From Laccaria trichodermophora (taxonomy: Eukaryota; Basidiomycota; Agaricomycetes; Agaricales; Hydnangiaceae): 64,000 bases of DNA. The notes beneath the pieces were generated by a model. That model saw nothing but the letters and a program-made list of their open reading frames with translations. It made no database searches and was not told the DNA's origin. Location: the NCBI GenBank assembly GCA_018417955.1, contig JACTVC010000008.1, forward strand, positions 558,001 to 622,000. The letters are read 5' to 3'. The translations under genes and the position numbers were made by a program. Positions 1-8,078 of this stretch are shown here, piece after piece; positions within the stretch are counted from its first letter, which is position 1; each line of letters begins with the position of its first letter.

Positions 1-1
1 T

Positions 2-208
2 TCGGCCTGTATTCAATACACTCGTCAAGGGTCGATGAGTATGCGCATATGGCAAGACGGCGATGGAGATAAACCAGGCTGCATGCCTCAAGGGCCTTCG
101 ATTGTCATTCCTTTGTGCACGCCCGGAGCTCCTCGAAACACAGCGACACTCAACTTGGACTGCCGGACACGTGTTGAGGAAATCCCTGACGTCGATTCGG
201 GAAAATAG
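2..208 (+). CDS. C-terminal end of the upstream (gag or gag-pro) ORF of the Gypsy element
   Basis: Frame 2 is open from the left edge to a TAG at 206-208. The visible peptide of about 68 residues contains MPQGPSIVIPLCTPGAPRN and ends in EEIPDVDSGK. No zinc knuckle or protease triad is visible in this part, so I cannot say whether it is gag or protease. It overlaps the pol frame (frame 1, open from 73) and ends directly after the heptamer GGGAAAA, as expected for a gag-pol junction decoded by -1 frameshifting. Confidence 0.55.
   Translation, partial: SACIQYTRQGSMSMRIWQDGDGDKPGCMPQGPSIVIPLCTPGAPRNTATLNLDCRTRVEEIPDVDSGK
199..205 (+). promoter_or_regulatory. -1 ribosomal frameshift heptamer GGGAAAA
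   Basis: In the frame of the upstream ORF the bases read G GGA AAA and are followed at once by the TAG stop. This is the canonical X XXY YYZ slippery form. A -1 slip moves ribosomes into frame 1, which stays open through pol to 4506. The first ATG of pol in the window lies well inside the frame (about 286), so frameshifting explains pol expression better than independent initiation. I did not identify the downstream stimulatory structure. Confidence 0.6.
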
Positions 209-3200
209 AGTCGGACGCGTACCCCGAGCCTGGTCAACACCAGGACGTGTCCGTACCAACTCTTGGGCGGTCTCTTCACTCATTAATGGGGACTTACGGC
301 TTTGATTCACCTCCGTTCATTTCTGATTTAGAACCACCTGATGCTTATGATTTGATTTTACAGAATATTGCTCATTGTTCCCCAAGAACTTCTCGGCCGC
401 TTCTAACGCCATGGACTCGGCGCGCTCTCACATACGAAAATAGCGCCCTCAAACTTCAAATGAGAACTAAATACAAAACAGTCGACAAGAAAGTTCGACC
501 AGTACCAAGCTACATGCCAGATCCGGCTGGGCAAGTCTTTCTCCCTGTTACAATTCCTTCACTACCGCCTCTCCCTCTAGACCCGCCTTCTATAGCAAAT
601 TTTCTCCCTACACGACGTCTCACGAAAGAACGACTTCAGAAGATAATCGACTCTGTGCCCAAAGACTTTCTTTTGTCCAGAGAAATTGACTTACTAGTTT
701 TTGTTCTACGGGCGCGAGATCAAGCTTTAGCGTTTGAGGATTCGGAAAGAGGTACATTTTCTGATAAATATTTTCCAGATTACGATATTCCGGTCATCGA
801 ACACGTACCTTGGGTTCAAGACCCTATAAGAATTCCTAAGGCTATCGAAGATACGGTGCGCCAAATGCTCCTTGACCAGAAAGCAGCCGGCAAGTATGAG
901 TATTCGACCGCTTCCTATCGATCTCGGATTTTCGCAGTGGGAAAACCTAAAGGAGGAATTCGATTAGTAGCAGACGTGCAAGAGCTTAATAGAGTTACGG
1001 TGCGCGATGCGGGTTTACCTCCGAGAACTGATGATTTTGCAGAAAGTTTCGTAGGACATGTAATTTATGGCCTAGCAGATTTGTTTTCGGGTTACGATGG
1101 ACGAAGACTCGGCATTACTTCCAGACCGCTTACGACTTTCAGTTCTTTGATAGGACCTCACCGTTCCTGTGTTCTCCCTCAAGGCGCGACCAACTCTCTT
1201 CCCGAATTTCAGCGTTGCACCACGCACACCTTACAAGATGAAATACCTAAAAATGGAGGAGTATTCGTTGACGACGTAGGCCTCAAAGGTCCAACCACGA
1301 CATATGGAAATATAGAAGTCGCACCCGGGATTCGTCGTTTTGTCTATGAATACGCTACAACATTCGACCGCTTTCTAGCACGTTTCATCGAGGCAGGAAT
1401 CACGGCTTCAGGAAAGAAACTTGTTCTCGCCACTCCACGCCTTCACATTGTAGGGACGATCGTCTCAAAAGAGGGATGGCATCTCGAGCATGGTTTGGTC
1501 TCAAAGATTCTAAAGTGGGGACCTCTGACTAGTGTCACGGATGTTAGATCGTTTCTAGGTACTGCAGGCGTTGGGCGGAGATGGATACGTGGGTTTTCCC
1601 TTATAGCAAAGCCTCTGACTCTTCTTACTAGGATTGCGGTCCAACGCGAATTTTATTTTTCCCCCGAGGCACAAGAAGCGCAGAACAAGTTGAAGCAATT
1701 GGTGTCTACGGCTCCTGTACTAATCAAGCTTGACTATGACGCTGCGAAACTTCTTGATCGCCTCAACCCTTCACCTAGACCCTCGGATCACGGACTGGTT
1801 ATTGTGGGTGTTGACTCTTGTCAAAACGGAGCAGGATGGATTTTGTATCAGATGGTTCAAAAAGAAAAACATCCGGTGATCTTTGGCTCGTGCACGTTCA
1901 GCCTTACTGAAGCGAATTATTCCCAACCCAAATTAGAATTATATGGAGTCTTTCGAGCGATAAAAGACCTTAGGCACAGAATTTGGGGGATCCATTTCCG
2001 AATCGACGTCGACGCAAAATTTTTAATAGAAATGGTCAAGCAACCCGACCTTCCCAACGCTCCAATGACGCGATGGATTTCCTATATCGCTCTTTTTGAC
2101 TATGTCATGCACCACGTTCCATCACAATCACACGTCGCAGAAGATGGGCTGTCAAGGCGGATCCGTGTTCCAGAAGATTCAGATGACGAGGACGCCGAGG
2201 AGTATTTGGACCGATTTATGGGCTCAGCACATTCCACACCTTCGTCTCTTTCTCTCTTTCAATTTGCTAATTCTTTGTCTTCAGAATCCCTTCACAGGTT
2301 TCGTCCTCTTCCTCTCGACAAAAATTTCTTGTTGGATTTATTGTCCACCATGCGTCGCACGCCAAAAACCCCATACGCTTCATTTTCCACTTCGACTTGC
2401 GCTAACGTCGTATCCTTTTTGTCTACCTCAGAGCCATCACAGTCTTTGAGAGAAGAAATTAGAAAGATCAAGAGCGTACCTTACGACCCTTCAGTCAGGG
2501 ATTCATCTAAAGGATCCCTTGTAAAGTATTCCCTTTTGTCAGTCACTGATAATTTTTCATACACAGGACGAGAATTCGAATTTCGAAGAGTCTGCACTGC
2601 TGAAGTCATCGACTGCGTCATGGAAGGGGAAACACGTACCTTCGAAATATTTTCTTACGAGCGCGCTTATATGTCTTCGTTGAAACAAGGTGCGTCTCCT
2701 CCGTTGATTACTGATAATCCTACCTCCCTAGATCTACTCGACGCGACACTACGAACGGACAACAGGATCAACTACGAAGACGTTCCATCTCAAATCGAAG
2801 TAACCTGTGCAGTTCATGCATACGGTGTCAAAGACAAGGATTCACCTGAGATGTGGGCTGAAATCATCTTGTACCTAAAGGACGACATCATGCCAGCGCG
2901 TTGTGAAGACTCTACTGAAAGAAAGTCTTTTATTCGGCAGACAAAGAATTTCTTTTTGCACGACGACGGTAGGCTTTGGAAATATGAACACAAAGGGAAG
3001 CTTCCTCGACTTGTAATTGTGGACGTTGACCGGCGTTCGTCTTTAATAGCAGAGGCACATAACAATGTAGGACATCGAGGTCGTGATGCGACCTACAAGA
3101 CCCTCTCCGAACGATACTACTGGCCGAATTTATATGACCAAGTCGCTTACTTCGTCCGCTCGTGCAATATTTGTCAGTTACGGTCAAAGTCACGCCCTAT

Positions 3201-4506
3201 CGTCGCCTTTAGTCCTACCTGGAGCACCGGAATCTTACGAAGATTTGACCTCGACACCATTCACATGCCCGACGGCCTCAACGGTCACAAGTATCTTTTG
3301 CAAGCCACCGACCCTGCCATGTCCTGGGTCGAAGCGCGTTCAGTTGCCAAGGCCTCTTCGGAAAACTGGGCCAAGTTCTTGTATGAGGAAGTCTATTCTC
3401 GATTCGGTTGCGTACTTCTATGCCTGGTCGACGGCGGGAAAGAATTTAGAGGAGCCGTTGAAATCCTTTTCAAGCAATACGGGATCGTCGTCGTGACCTC
3501 TACTCCCTACCACCCAGAAGGAAACGGACACGCCGAGCGCTCACATCAAACCCTCGCCAACTCAATAATGCGAGCCTGTGGTAAAGAAACATATCGATGG
3601 CCTCTATACGTACACGCGGGACTTTGGGCGATGCGTTGTTCGACTTCTAGAGTCACCGGGTATACCCCCTACTTTCTTCTTTATGGTCAACGTCCCTTCT
3701 TTGCTTTTGACTTTTCAGATAGAACCTGGGAGACGCTTGACTGGCACAAGGTCGCCTCAACCGAGGACCTGCTTGCGCTTCGAATGCAGCAGATCCTTCG
3801 ACGCGACAAGAAACTCGTCTTGGCTATGGAGGAGCAAAAGCGTACGCGTCAACGGGCTGTTGACGATTTCAATAGTAAGCATGAAAAATATCTTACTTCT
3901 GGCGATTTCATTTTGGGAACGTGGGTGTTGTTACACGAGACATGGTTAAATTCTCAGATGGGAAACAAGGGCGCATTAAGATGGACTGGCCCATACATTG
4001 TTCACCGGAAGCTTCACGATACCACGTATCAGTTACGAGAGCTAGATGGGACAGTCATTCGAGGTTCCGTTGCCGCTAATCGTTTAAAGATCTTTTATTA
4101 TCGTGAAGAGCATCAAACGGTTCGAACGGTCAATCAGTCGGAATACTCTCTTCACATCGCCGCAACTTCCTCAACTTCTGTTCACGCATCTACGTTGATT
4201 GGGACACTTAACCAGTCTAACCTTACGACCCCGCCTTATCCTGTTTCTGTCAAATTCGGCAAAGCGTTCTTCCCAAGCAATCTATCCCTTTCTTTCGCCC
4301 CTTCCCTTACTGTTCATAACATTGATGACTCACATATCCACCGTCGTGCTCTTCCAACGATTGCGGACCTTCAGCCCACGAAAAACACGTACATATCGGA
4401 AGTTCAATATCAATCGCGTTCCGAGGCAACTTCTCTTCGTTATATTGACTCATCAAATGTCGCCGATCTTCAAGCATGGGCACTCGAAACTATTCCGCTC
4501 CGCTAA
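199..4506 (+). CDS. pol: Gypsy pol polyprotein (reverse transcriptase, RNase H, integrase)
   Basis: Numbering from the GTG at 247, the protein has 1,419 residues. The reverse transcriptase occupies about 180-440, with GLADLFSGYDG, LPQGATNS and the catalytic FVDD box at 340-343. RNase H follows, with acidic residues near D523, E564 and D587/D589. The integrase has an HHCC zinc-binding module (H938, H943, C973, C976) and a DDE core (D1003, D1062, E1097, with the D-35-E spacing), then a GPY-type module (WTGPYIV) near 1246. I see no chromodomain at the C-terminus. All catalytic residues are present and the frame is uninterrupted, so the enzyme looks functional. No protease is visible, so it must lie upstream. 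The product would copy element RNA into cDNA and integrate it. Confidence 0.95.
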   Translation, partial: GKIESDAYPEPGQHQDVSVPTLGRSLHSLMGTYGFDSPPFISDLEPPDAYDLILQNIAHCSPRTSRPLLTPWTRRALTYENSALKLQMRTKYKTVDKKVRPVPSYMPDPAGQVFLPVTIPSLPPLPLDPPSIANFLPTRRLTKERLQKIIDSVPKDFLLSREIDLLVFVLRARDQALAFEDSERGTFSDKYFPDYDIPVIEHVPWVQDPIRIPKAIEDTVRQMLLDQKAAGKYEYSTASYRSRIFAVGKPKGGIRLVADVQELNRVTVRDAGLPPRTDDFAESFVGHVIYGLADLFSGYDGRRLGITSRPLTTFSSLIGPHRSCVLPQGATNSLPEFQRCTTHTLQDEIPKNGGVFVDDVGLKGPTTTYGNIEVAPGIRRFVYEYATTFDRFLARFIEAGITASGKKLVLATPRLHIVGTIVSKEGWHLEHGLVSKILKWGPLTSVTDVRSFLGTAGVGRRWIRGFSLIAKPLTLLTRIAVQREFYFSPEAQEAQNKLKQLVSTAPVLIKLDYDAAKLLDRLNPSPRPSDHGLVIVGVDSCQNGAGWILYQMVQKEKHPVIFGSCTFSLTEANYSQPKLELYGVFRAIKDLRHRIWGIHFRIDVDAKFLIEMVKQPDLPNAPMTRWISYIALFDYVMHHVPSQSHVAEDGLSRRIRVPEDSDDEDAEEYLDRFMGSAHSTPSSLSLFQFANSLSSESLHRFRPLPLDKNFLLDLLSTMRRTPKTPYASFSTSTCANVVSFLSTSEPSQSLREEIRKIKSVPYDPSVRDSSKGSLVKYSLLSVTDNFSYTGREFEFRRVCTAEVIDCVMEGETRTFEIFSYERAYMSSLKQGASPPLITDNPTSLDLLDATLRTDNRINYEDVPSQIEVTCAVHAYGVKDKDSPEMWAEIILYLKDDIMPARCEDSTERKSFIRQTKNFFLHDDGRLWKYEHKGKLPRLVIVDVDRRSSLIAEAHNNVGHRGRDATYKTLSERYYWPNLYDQVAYFVRSCNICQLRSKSRPIVAFSPTWSTGILRRFDLDTIHMPDGLNGHKYLLQATDPAMSWVEARSVAKASSENWAKFLYEEVYSRFGCVLLCLVDGGKEFRGAVEILFKQYGIVVVTSTPYHPEGNGHAERSHQTLANSIMRACGKETYRWPLYVHAGLWAMRCSTSRVTGYTPYFLLYGQRPFFAFDFSDRTWETLDWHKVASTEDLLALRMQQILRRDKKLVLAMEEQKRTRQRAVDDFNSKHEKYLTSGDFILGTWVLLHETWLNSQMGNKGALRWTGPYIVHRKLHDTTYQLRELDGTVIRGSVAANRLKIFYYREEHQTVRTVNQSEYSLHIAATSSTSVHASTLIGTLNQSNLTTPPYPVSVKFGKAFFPSNLSLSFAPSLTVHNIDDSHIHRRALPTIADLQPTKNTYISEVQYQSRSEATSLRYIDSSNVADLQAWALETIPLR

Positions 4507-4558
4507 GTTTCTCATGATTCTTTCATTTCATTTTTTTTATTATTTTCTCCCTCTTCCG

Positions 4559-4578
4559 AAATGATGAGGGCATCATTT
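4559..4578 (+). other. 8-bp perfect hairpin after pol
   Basis: AAATGATG and CATCATTT flank the tetraloop AGGG, about 50 bases after the pol stop. It lies where the polypurine tract and LTR start are expected, and the TG at 4562 is a candidate LTR start. Confidence 0.45.
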
Positions 4579-4598
4579 TAAATTTTCTCCCTATTGTG

Positions 4599-4631
4599 GA
4601 AGTGCGCCTTGTTCCATTCATGGCGCACTTC
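4599..4631 (+). other. 10-bp perfect hairpin in the presumed LTR
   Basis: GAAGTGCGCC (4599-4608) and GGCGCACTTC (4622-4631) form a perfect stem with a 13-base loop. In a retroelement this could be an RNA structure in U3 or the 3' UTR. No function can be assigned. Confidence 0.45.
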
Positions 4632-5174
4632 GCATATTTTTATTTTTTGTTATTTATGTTTTTGAGACGAGTCCTTTACTAAAAAAATCTTAAACACAGA
4701 GTTCAGTACTAGGTTGGACGTTAGACGTATGAGCCACGTGACGCATCGACCCACCTTCGCGTTCAACACTTTTCTTTTGAAGGGTTAGGACTTGATCAGT
4801 ACGCTTTCATTTTTTTTTGTCTTTGTATTTATTATTCTTTTAGTGTTTGTACTTTTGACGAAGTCCGTTGAACCGACGCTCGTTCTGAAGACTAGACGGT
4901 AGGGTAGAGCATCAACGCTCGGGATGTCCGCACTGAGGGCGGCAGTCGCGCACGCAAATAGACCTCTCCCGACGTTGTACGTTCCCCGAGTTATTCCTAG
5001 TCCGAGGATTGTGCTGAGGGAATGCGTGAGTGATGTCATTTTTATTTTTAATTCTTCTTCGTTTTTCTGTATCGAACTTAAAGACTTCTTTCTATTTTTA
5101 CTTTATCCCCAAAGTTTTGGTCAGGCTGCATGAGAGTACGTGCGTAGCCTTGTGATTTCGATATTTGTGTACAG

Positions 5175-5180
5175 TATAAA
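5175..5180 (+). promoter_or_regulatory. TATA box of the presumed LTR promoter
   Basis: TATAAA in the context ACAGTATAAAGGTGC, followed by a pyrimidine-rich stretch. It would place transcript starts near 5205, the U3/R border. Confidence 0.45.
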
Positions 5181-5650
5181 GGTGCCCTCCCACCTGTCGA
5201 ATGGAGTTGTCTTCTCCCCCTCACCTTTCAGTCTGAGCTCCAGTCGACCATTGACCTCCTAATAAGATTTTAAGAGTTTTTACGTCACATTCTCAAGTCA
5301 TTTTCAAGATTTCCGCTCTACGTGCTCGAAGTATCCTTTGTGATTCGTCGAAGCAACCTTCGTCGGCACGTTCCTAGACGCACTCGCCGCTAAGTACTTC
5401 ATTTAGCATCAACCTTTCTCTCTCCGCTTTTAGGCTTTCCCACACTTTCACGGCGCCTCCGTTCTCGACCTTCCCTTTGTCTTCATCATCTTTCCTCACT
5501 CGACGTACCCCTTGTACTTTTCGTGCAAGCCTTTCAAACATTCTTTCCGCTCTTCTCTTCTCCGTCTTTTTACACTGGTTCTACGTAGACGACCAGATCA
5601 CCTGTCCTTCAATTAAAATTCTGTTCTTCCACACCGTGATTGTGGGAGGG

Positions 5651-6112
5651 TGGATTGTCGAGGAAGAAATCCGAAATGTCTGCATAAGACATGCTTCGAA
5701 GGCTGGGAATAGTTTACATATGAATGTCCTATCTTATTGGAGATTTGACTGTACCTTTTGTGCAATCTAAGCAAGTATCCAGCTTATATAACATAAAATA
5801 AACCTAAAAGCAGGAAATAAACCCTTAATCTTGCAAATTTAAGCCAAGTATCCAGTATCTTGCTTTCCTGCGGCTCGCAAACACTTACAGGACACACTGC
5901 CGCAGCTCAGCGAAGTGTTCTGCAGGTTGCTTGCTTGTGTTGTTGCACGCTGTGTCGATATCATGAGGTTCGAGTCCTCCCTTCCTCCTCTTCCCTTTTT
6001 CTTTTTTCTTTTTCTTTTTCTTTTCTTTTTTAGCCCACAAACACCGGTATCTGGCCAAACTTTTAACTCTGAGCGCCGCGATGGAAGTTGCAGGACTACC
6101 ACATCGTAGGTG
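5651..6112. other. Intergenic stretch with a pyrimidine tract
   Basis: No coding signal. A short direct repeat (AAGC(C)AAGTATCCAG) occurs near 5770 and 5841. A long CT/T tract spans about 5976-6033. The ORFs over the tract are low-complexity Lys/Arg or Phe/Leu strings. Confidence 0.6.
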
Positions 6113-7569
6113 ATGCTGCTGGACAAAGATCTTGTGACAGCACTTCACCTTCCTGTAGGCTCTGACGACAAGGTACTGTCCGTGTTATAGATCTCATAAA
6201 CATCTTGACAGAACTGCAGGCAGCGAGCACAGCGATAATAGCTCTACTCACATCTGCTACACATGATGCCAAACCAAAGCACTCTCTTTCGGAGATACAC
6301 CATCTTATATTCAAGTCGGAATGCTCAGATCTTCTTGTACATTGTCTTGTTTAACACGTTATCTTGAATGTTGAAACAGAAATACAGGATCCGCTGAATT
6401 CGATTCCACTGCTTCTATCGTGCAATGACCCAGCTGCGACGGAGTTGTTATCTCTTATCGGAGAATGCTGCTCCGCGAAAGAGGTTGTCATCGCCGTTCA
6501 GGAAGCAGTTGAGAGGCTGGAGGTATCATTCAACTCCGATGACAATGCATGTGAAGAAATGGAGCAAAAGGTACCCCAACAGGCAGCTTCCTCGCCTGTA
6601 GTTTGCCTTTCTATTCTCACTGAGCTATACGCTGCTTGTGAGCTCTTTTACTGTTCGATTGATGGGAAAGCAACTCATGACACACAGCAATCCCAAGGCT
6701 GAAGCTGCGAAAGAAAACAGCCCTGGACACTCTTCGACCTTTACTTACTGAGCTAGAAACCGTGAATCTTATGGCTGGGTCCACGGCGTCCACTGAAGAA
6801 GGCTGAGCACTTATTTCTGCGACCCACTCTCTCTCCAGAAATTGTAACGCCTTTGTTTGCTATTCTACCTACCATAGCCAGCACCCACCCTGACCCACTT
6901 GTCAGACATCAAGCATTCTGAATCATCTCCTCTCTCCTCATACTCACCCAACCCGATCTAAGGATTCAGCTCCTTGCAGACCTTACTGGGGATTCACAGC
7001 TCCTGCAGATGCGTGTTGCAGCTGTGGGTCTCGTCAAAGAAGCAATCATAGAATCACTCTCCTCCGCGATGCCAAACCTTTTCGCATCCCCACTCTTTCT
7101 GGATGTCTTTGGCCCAATACTGTTTAGGCCCGATCCTCTGGATTTGTTCAATGGGAGCAAGGAACTTTCACTGGGTAGCTTCCAAGAATCAAGCGAACTT
7201 CAGCAGTTGGTAGAATGCTTAGCACTCTATTACGTCCTTCTACAGCACGATCACCAGAATCTGGTTCGTTGCCTCTGCTTCCTCTCTCAATGCATGCTGA
7301 AAGTATGATTCTTGTTCAGACGGGTGTGCGTGATAAAGATGTCTTATCAAGTGTTGAGAGCAGTCTTTTAGAACCATTGCATTCGATCTTGGCAAAGTGG
7401 ATGAACCATCTGTCTGTTTCTGGAAGTAAGTCAACCAGAACGGATTCTTGGGCCCATCTGAATGCTCATCTCAGGCCATATGCATGTTATAATGCCTGTC
7501 GTGGCTCTTCAGATGGGTCTTGAGAGGGTAGACACTGCCATATCCCAACTCCAATTTCCCAGAACTTAG
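6113..7569 (+). pseudogene. Decayed YAP-binding/ALF4/glomulin-family gene
   Basis: Translated pieces in different frames join into one helical-repeat protein: LLDKDLVTALHLPVGSDDK (about 6115), LINILTELQAASTAIIALL (about 6190), DPLNSIPLLLSCNDPAATEL (6390), PEIVTPLFAILPTIASTHPD (6835), QMRVAAVGLVKEAIIESL (7007), ASPLFLDVFGPILFRPDP and ECLALYYVLLQ. They fit, from memory, the basidiomycete proteins of the YAP1-binding/ALF4/glomulin family (cullin-ligase or stress-factor regulators); no search was possible. A 56-nt intron (7264-7319, GTTCGT to TTCAG) and a second one (from about 7429, GTAAGT, to CTCAG) are recognisable. The frame is broken several times, includes a TGA at 6919 where CGA fits, and the middle third seems deleted near 6710-6820. 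The final reading stops at TAG 7567-7569. Confidence 0.6.
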
Positions 7570-8078
7570 AGCATGCAAAAATACTAATGAGGAATGGTGG
7601 AACTCCATATGTACCATATCTAATCTGTTGACATGAAAATCTAAATAAAGAGTGAAAAAATCTATTTTCTCTTTCTGATGCTGTCTTTACCATGTCGGAT
7701 GCTCCACTCCTCCTCCATTCTCACCATCCCCCACCATAATGTCCCTCGACGACAAGGAAGATGTAGAAAAAGAAGGTGGTACATGGCAGCCTGTGATGGC
7801 AGTACATCAGGAAAAAAGTTAAGACCTATGTAGGTCTACATAGCCTATGTAGAAGCTGTAGGTATTTAGGTACCCCCCTACTATACTGGTCATTGTAGAC
7901 GCCGTCAACATTACTTAGGTTGCCATATTTGATGATAGGACAAAACCCCAATAGGCTGTTAGGTCACATAGTTCCATATAGAAAGTCTAAAAATGATAGT
8001 ATTCAGGTTGGCTATAGGGTATACAGGTATATGCTGGGCTAGATTGCAATTAGTAGTAATTGATACGCTACTTTGACA
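7570..8078. other. Intergenic region
   Basis: AT-rich, no supported gene. It contains a small imperfect inverted repeat built on CTACATAGNCTATGTAG near 7830-7860; a related motif recurs near 14425. Confidence 0.5.

Larger units (their letters stand above)
1..5650 (+). mobile_element. Ty3/Gypsy LTR retrotransposon, 5' end outside window
   Basis: The first 5.6 kb is the 3' portion of a Ty3/Gypsy element: the end of an upstream ORF, a -1 frameshift site, a pol polyprotein in the order reverse transcriptase, RNase H, integrase, and then an AT-rich non-coding tail with a TATA box that fits a 3' LTR. The 5' LTR, gag and protease lie outside the window, so the LTR cannot be confirmed by matching two copies and the right border is approximate. 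Pol is open over its whole length, so this copy may be recent. Confidence 0.85.
4560..5650 (+). repeat. Presumed 3' LTR and 3' UTR of the Gypsy element
   Basis: This 1.1 kb stretch has no convincing ORF, is rich in T runs and contains the TATA box at 5175. Its position directly after pol fits a 3' LTR. The boundaries are not proven because the 5' LTR is outside the window; the right border is placed near the end of the pyrimidine-rich segment. Confidence 0.4.

Noticed and set aside
5941..5990. tRNA B-box-like sequence GAGGTTCGAGTCCTC near 5965
   Set aside because: Only a T-arm is seen; no matching acceptor stem or convincing A box at tRNA distance could be found.
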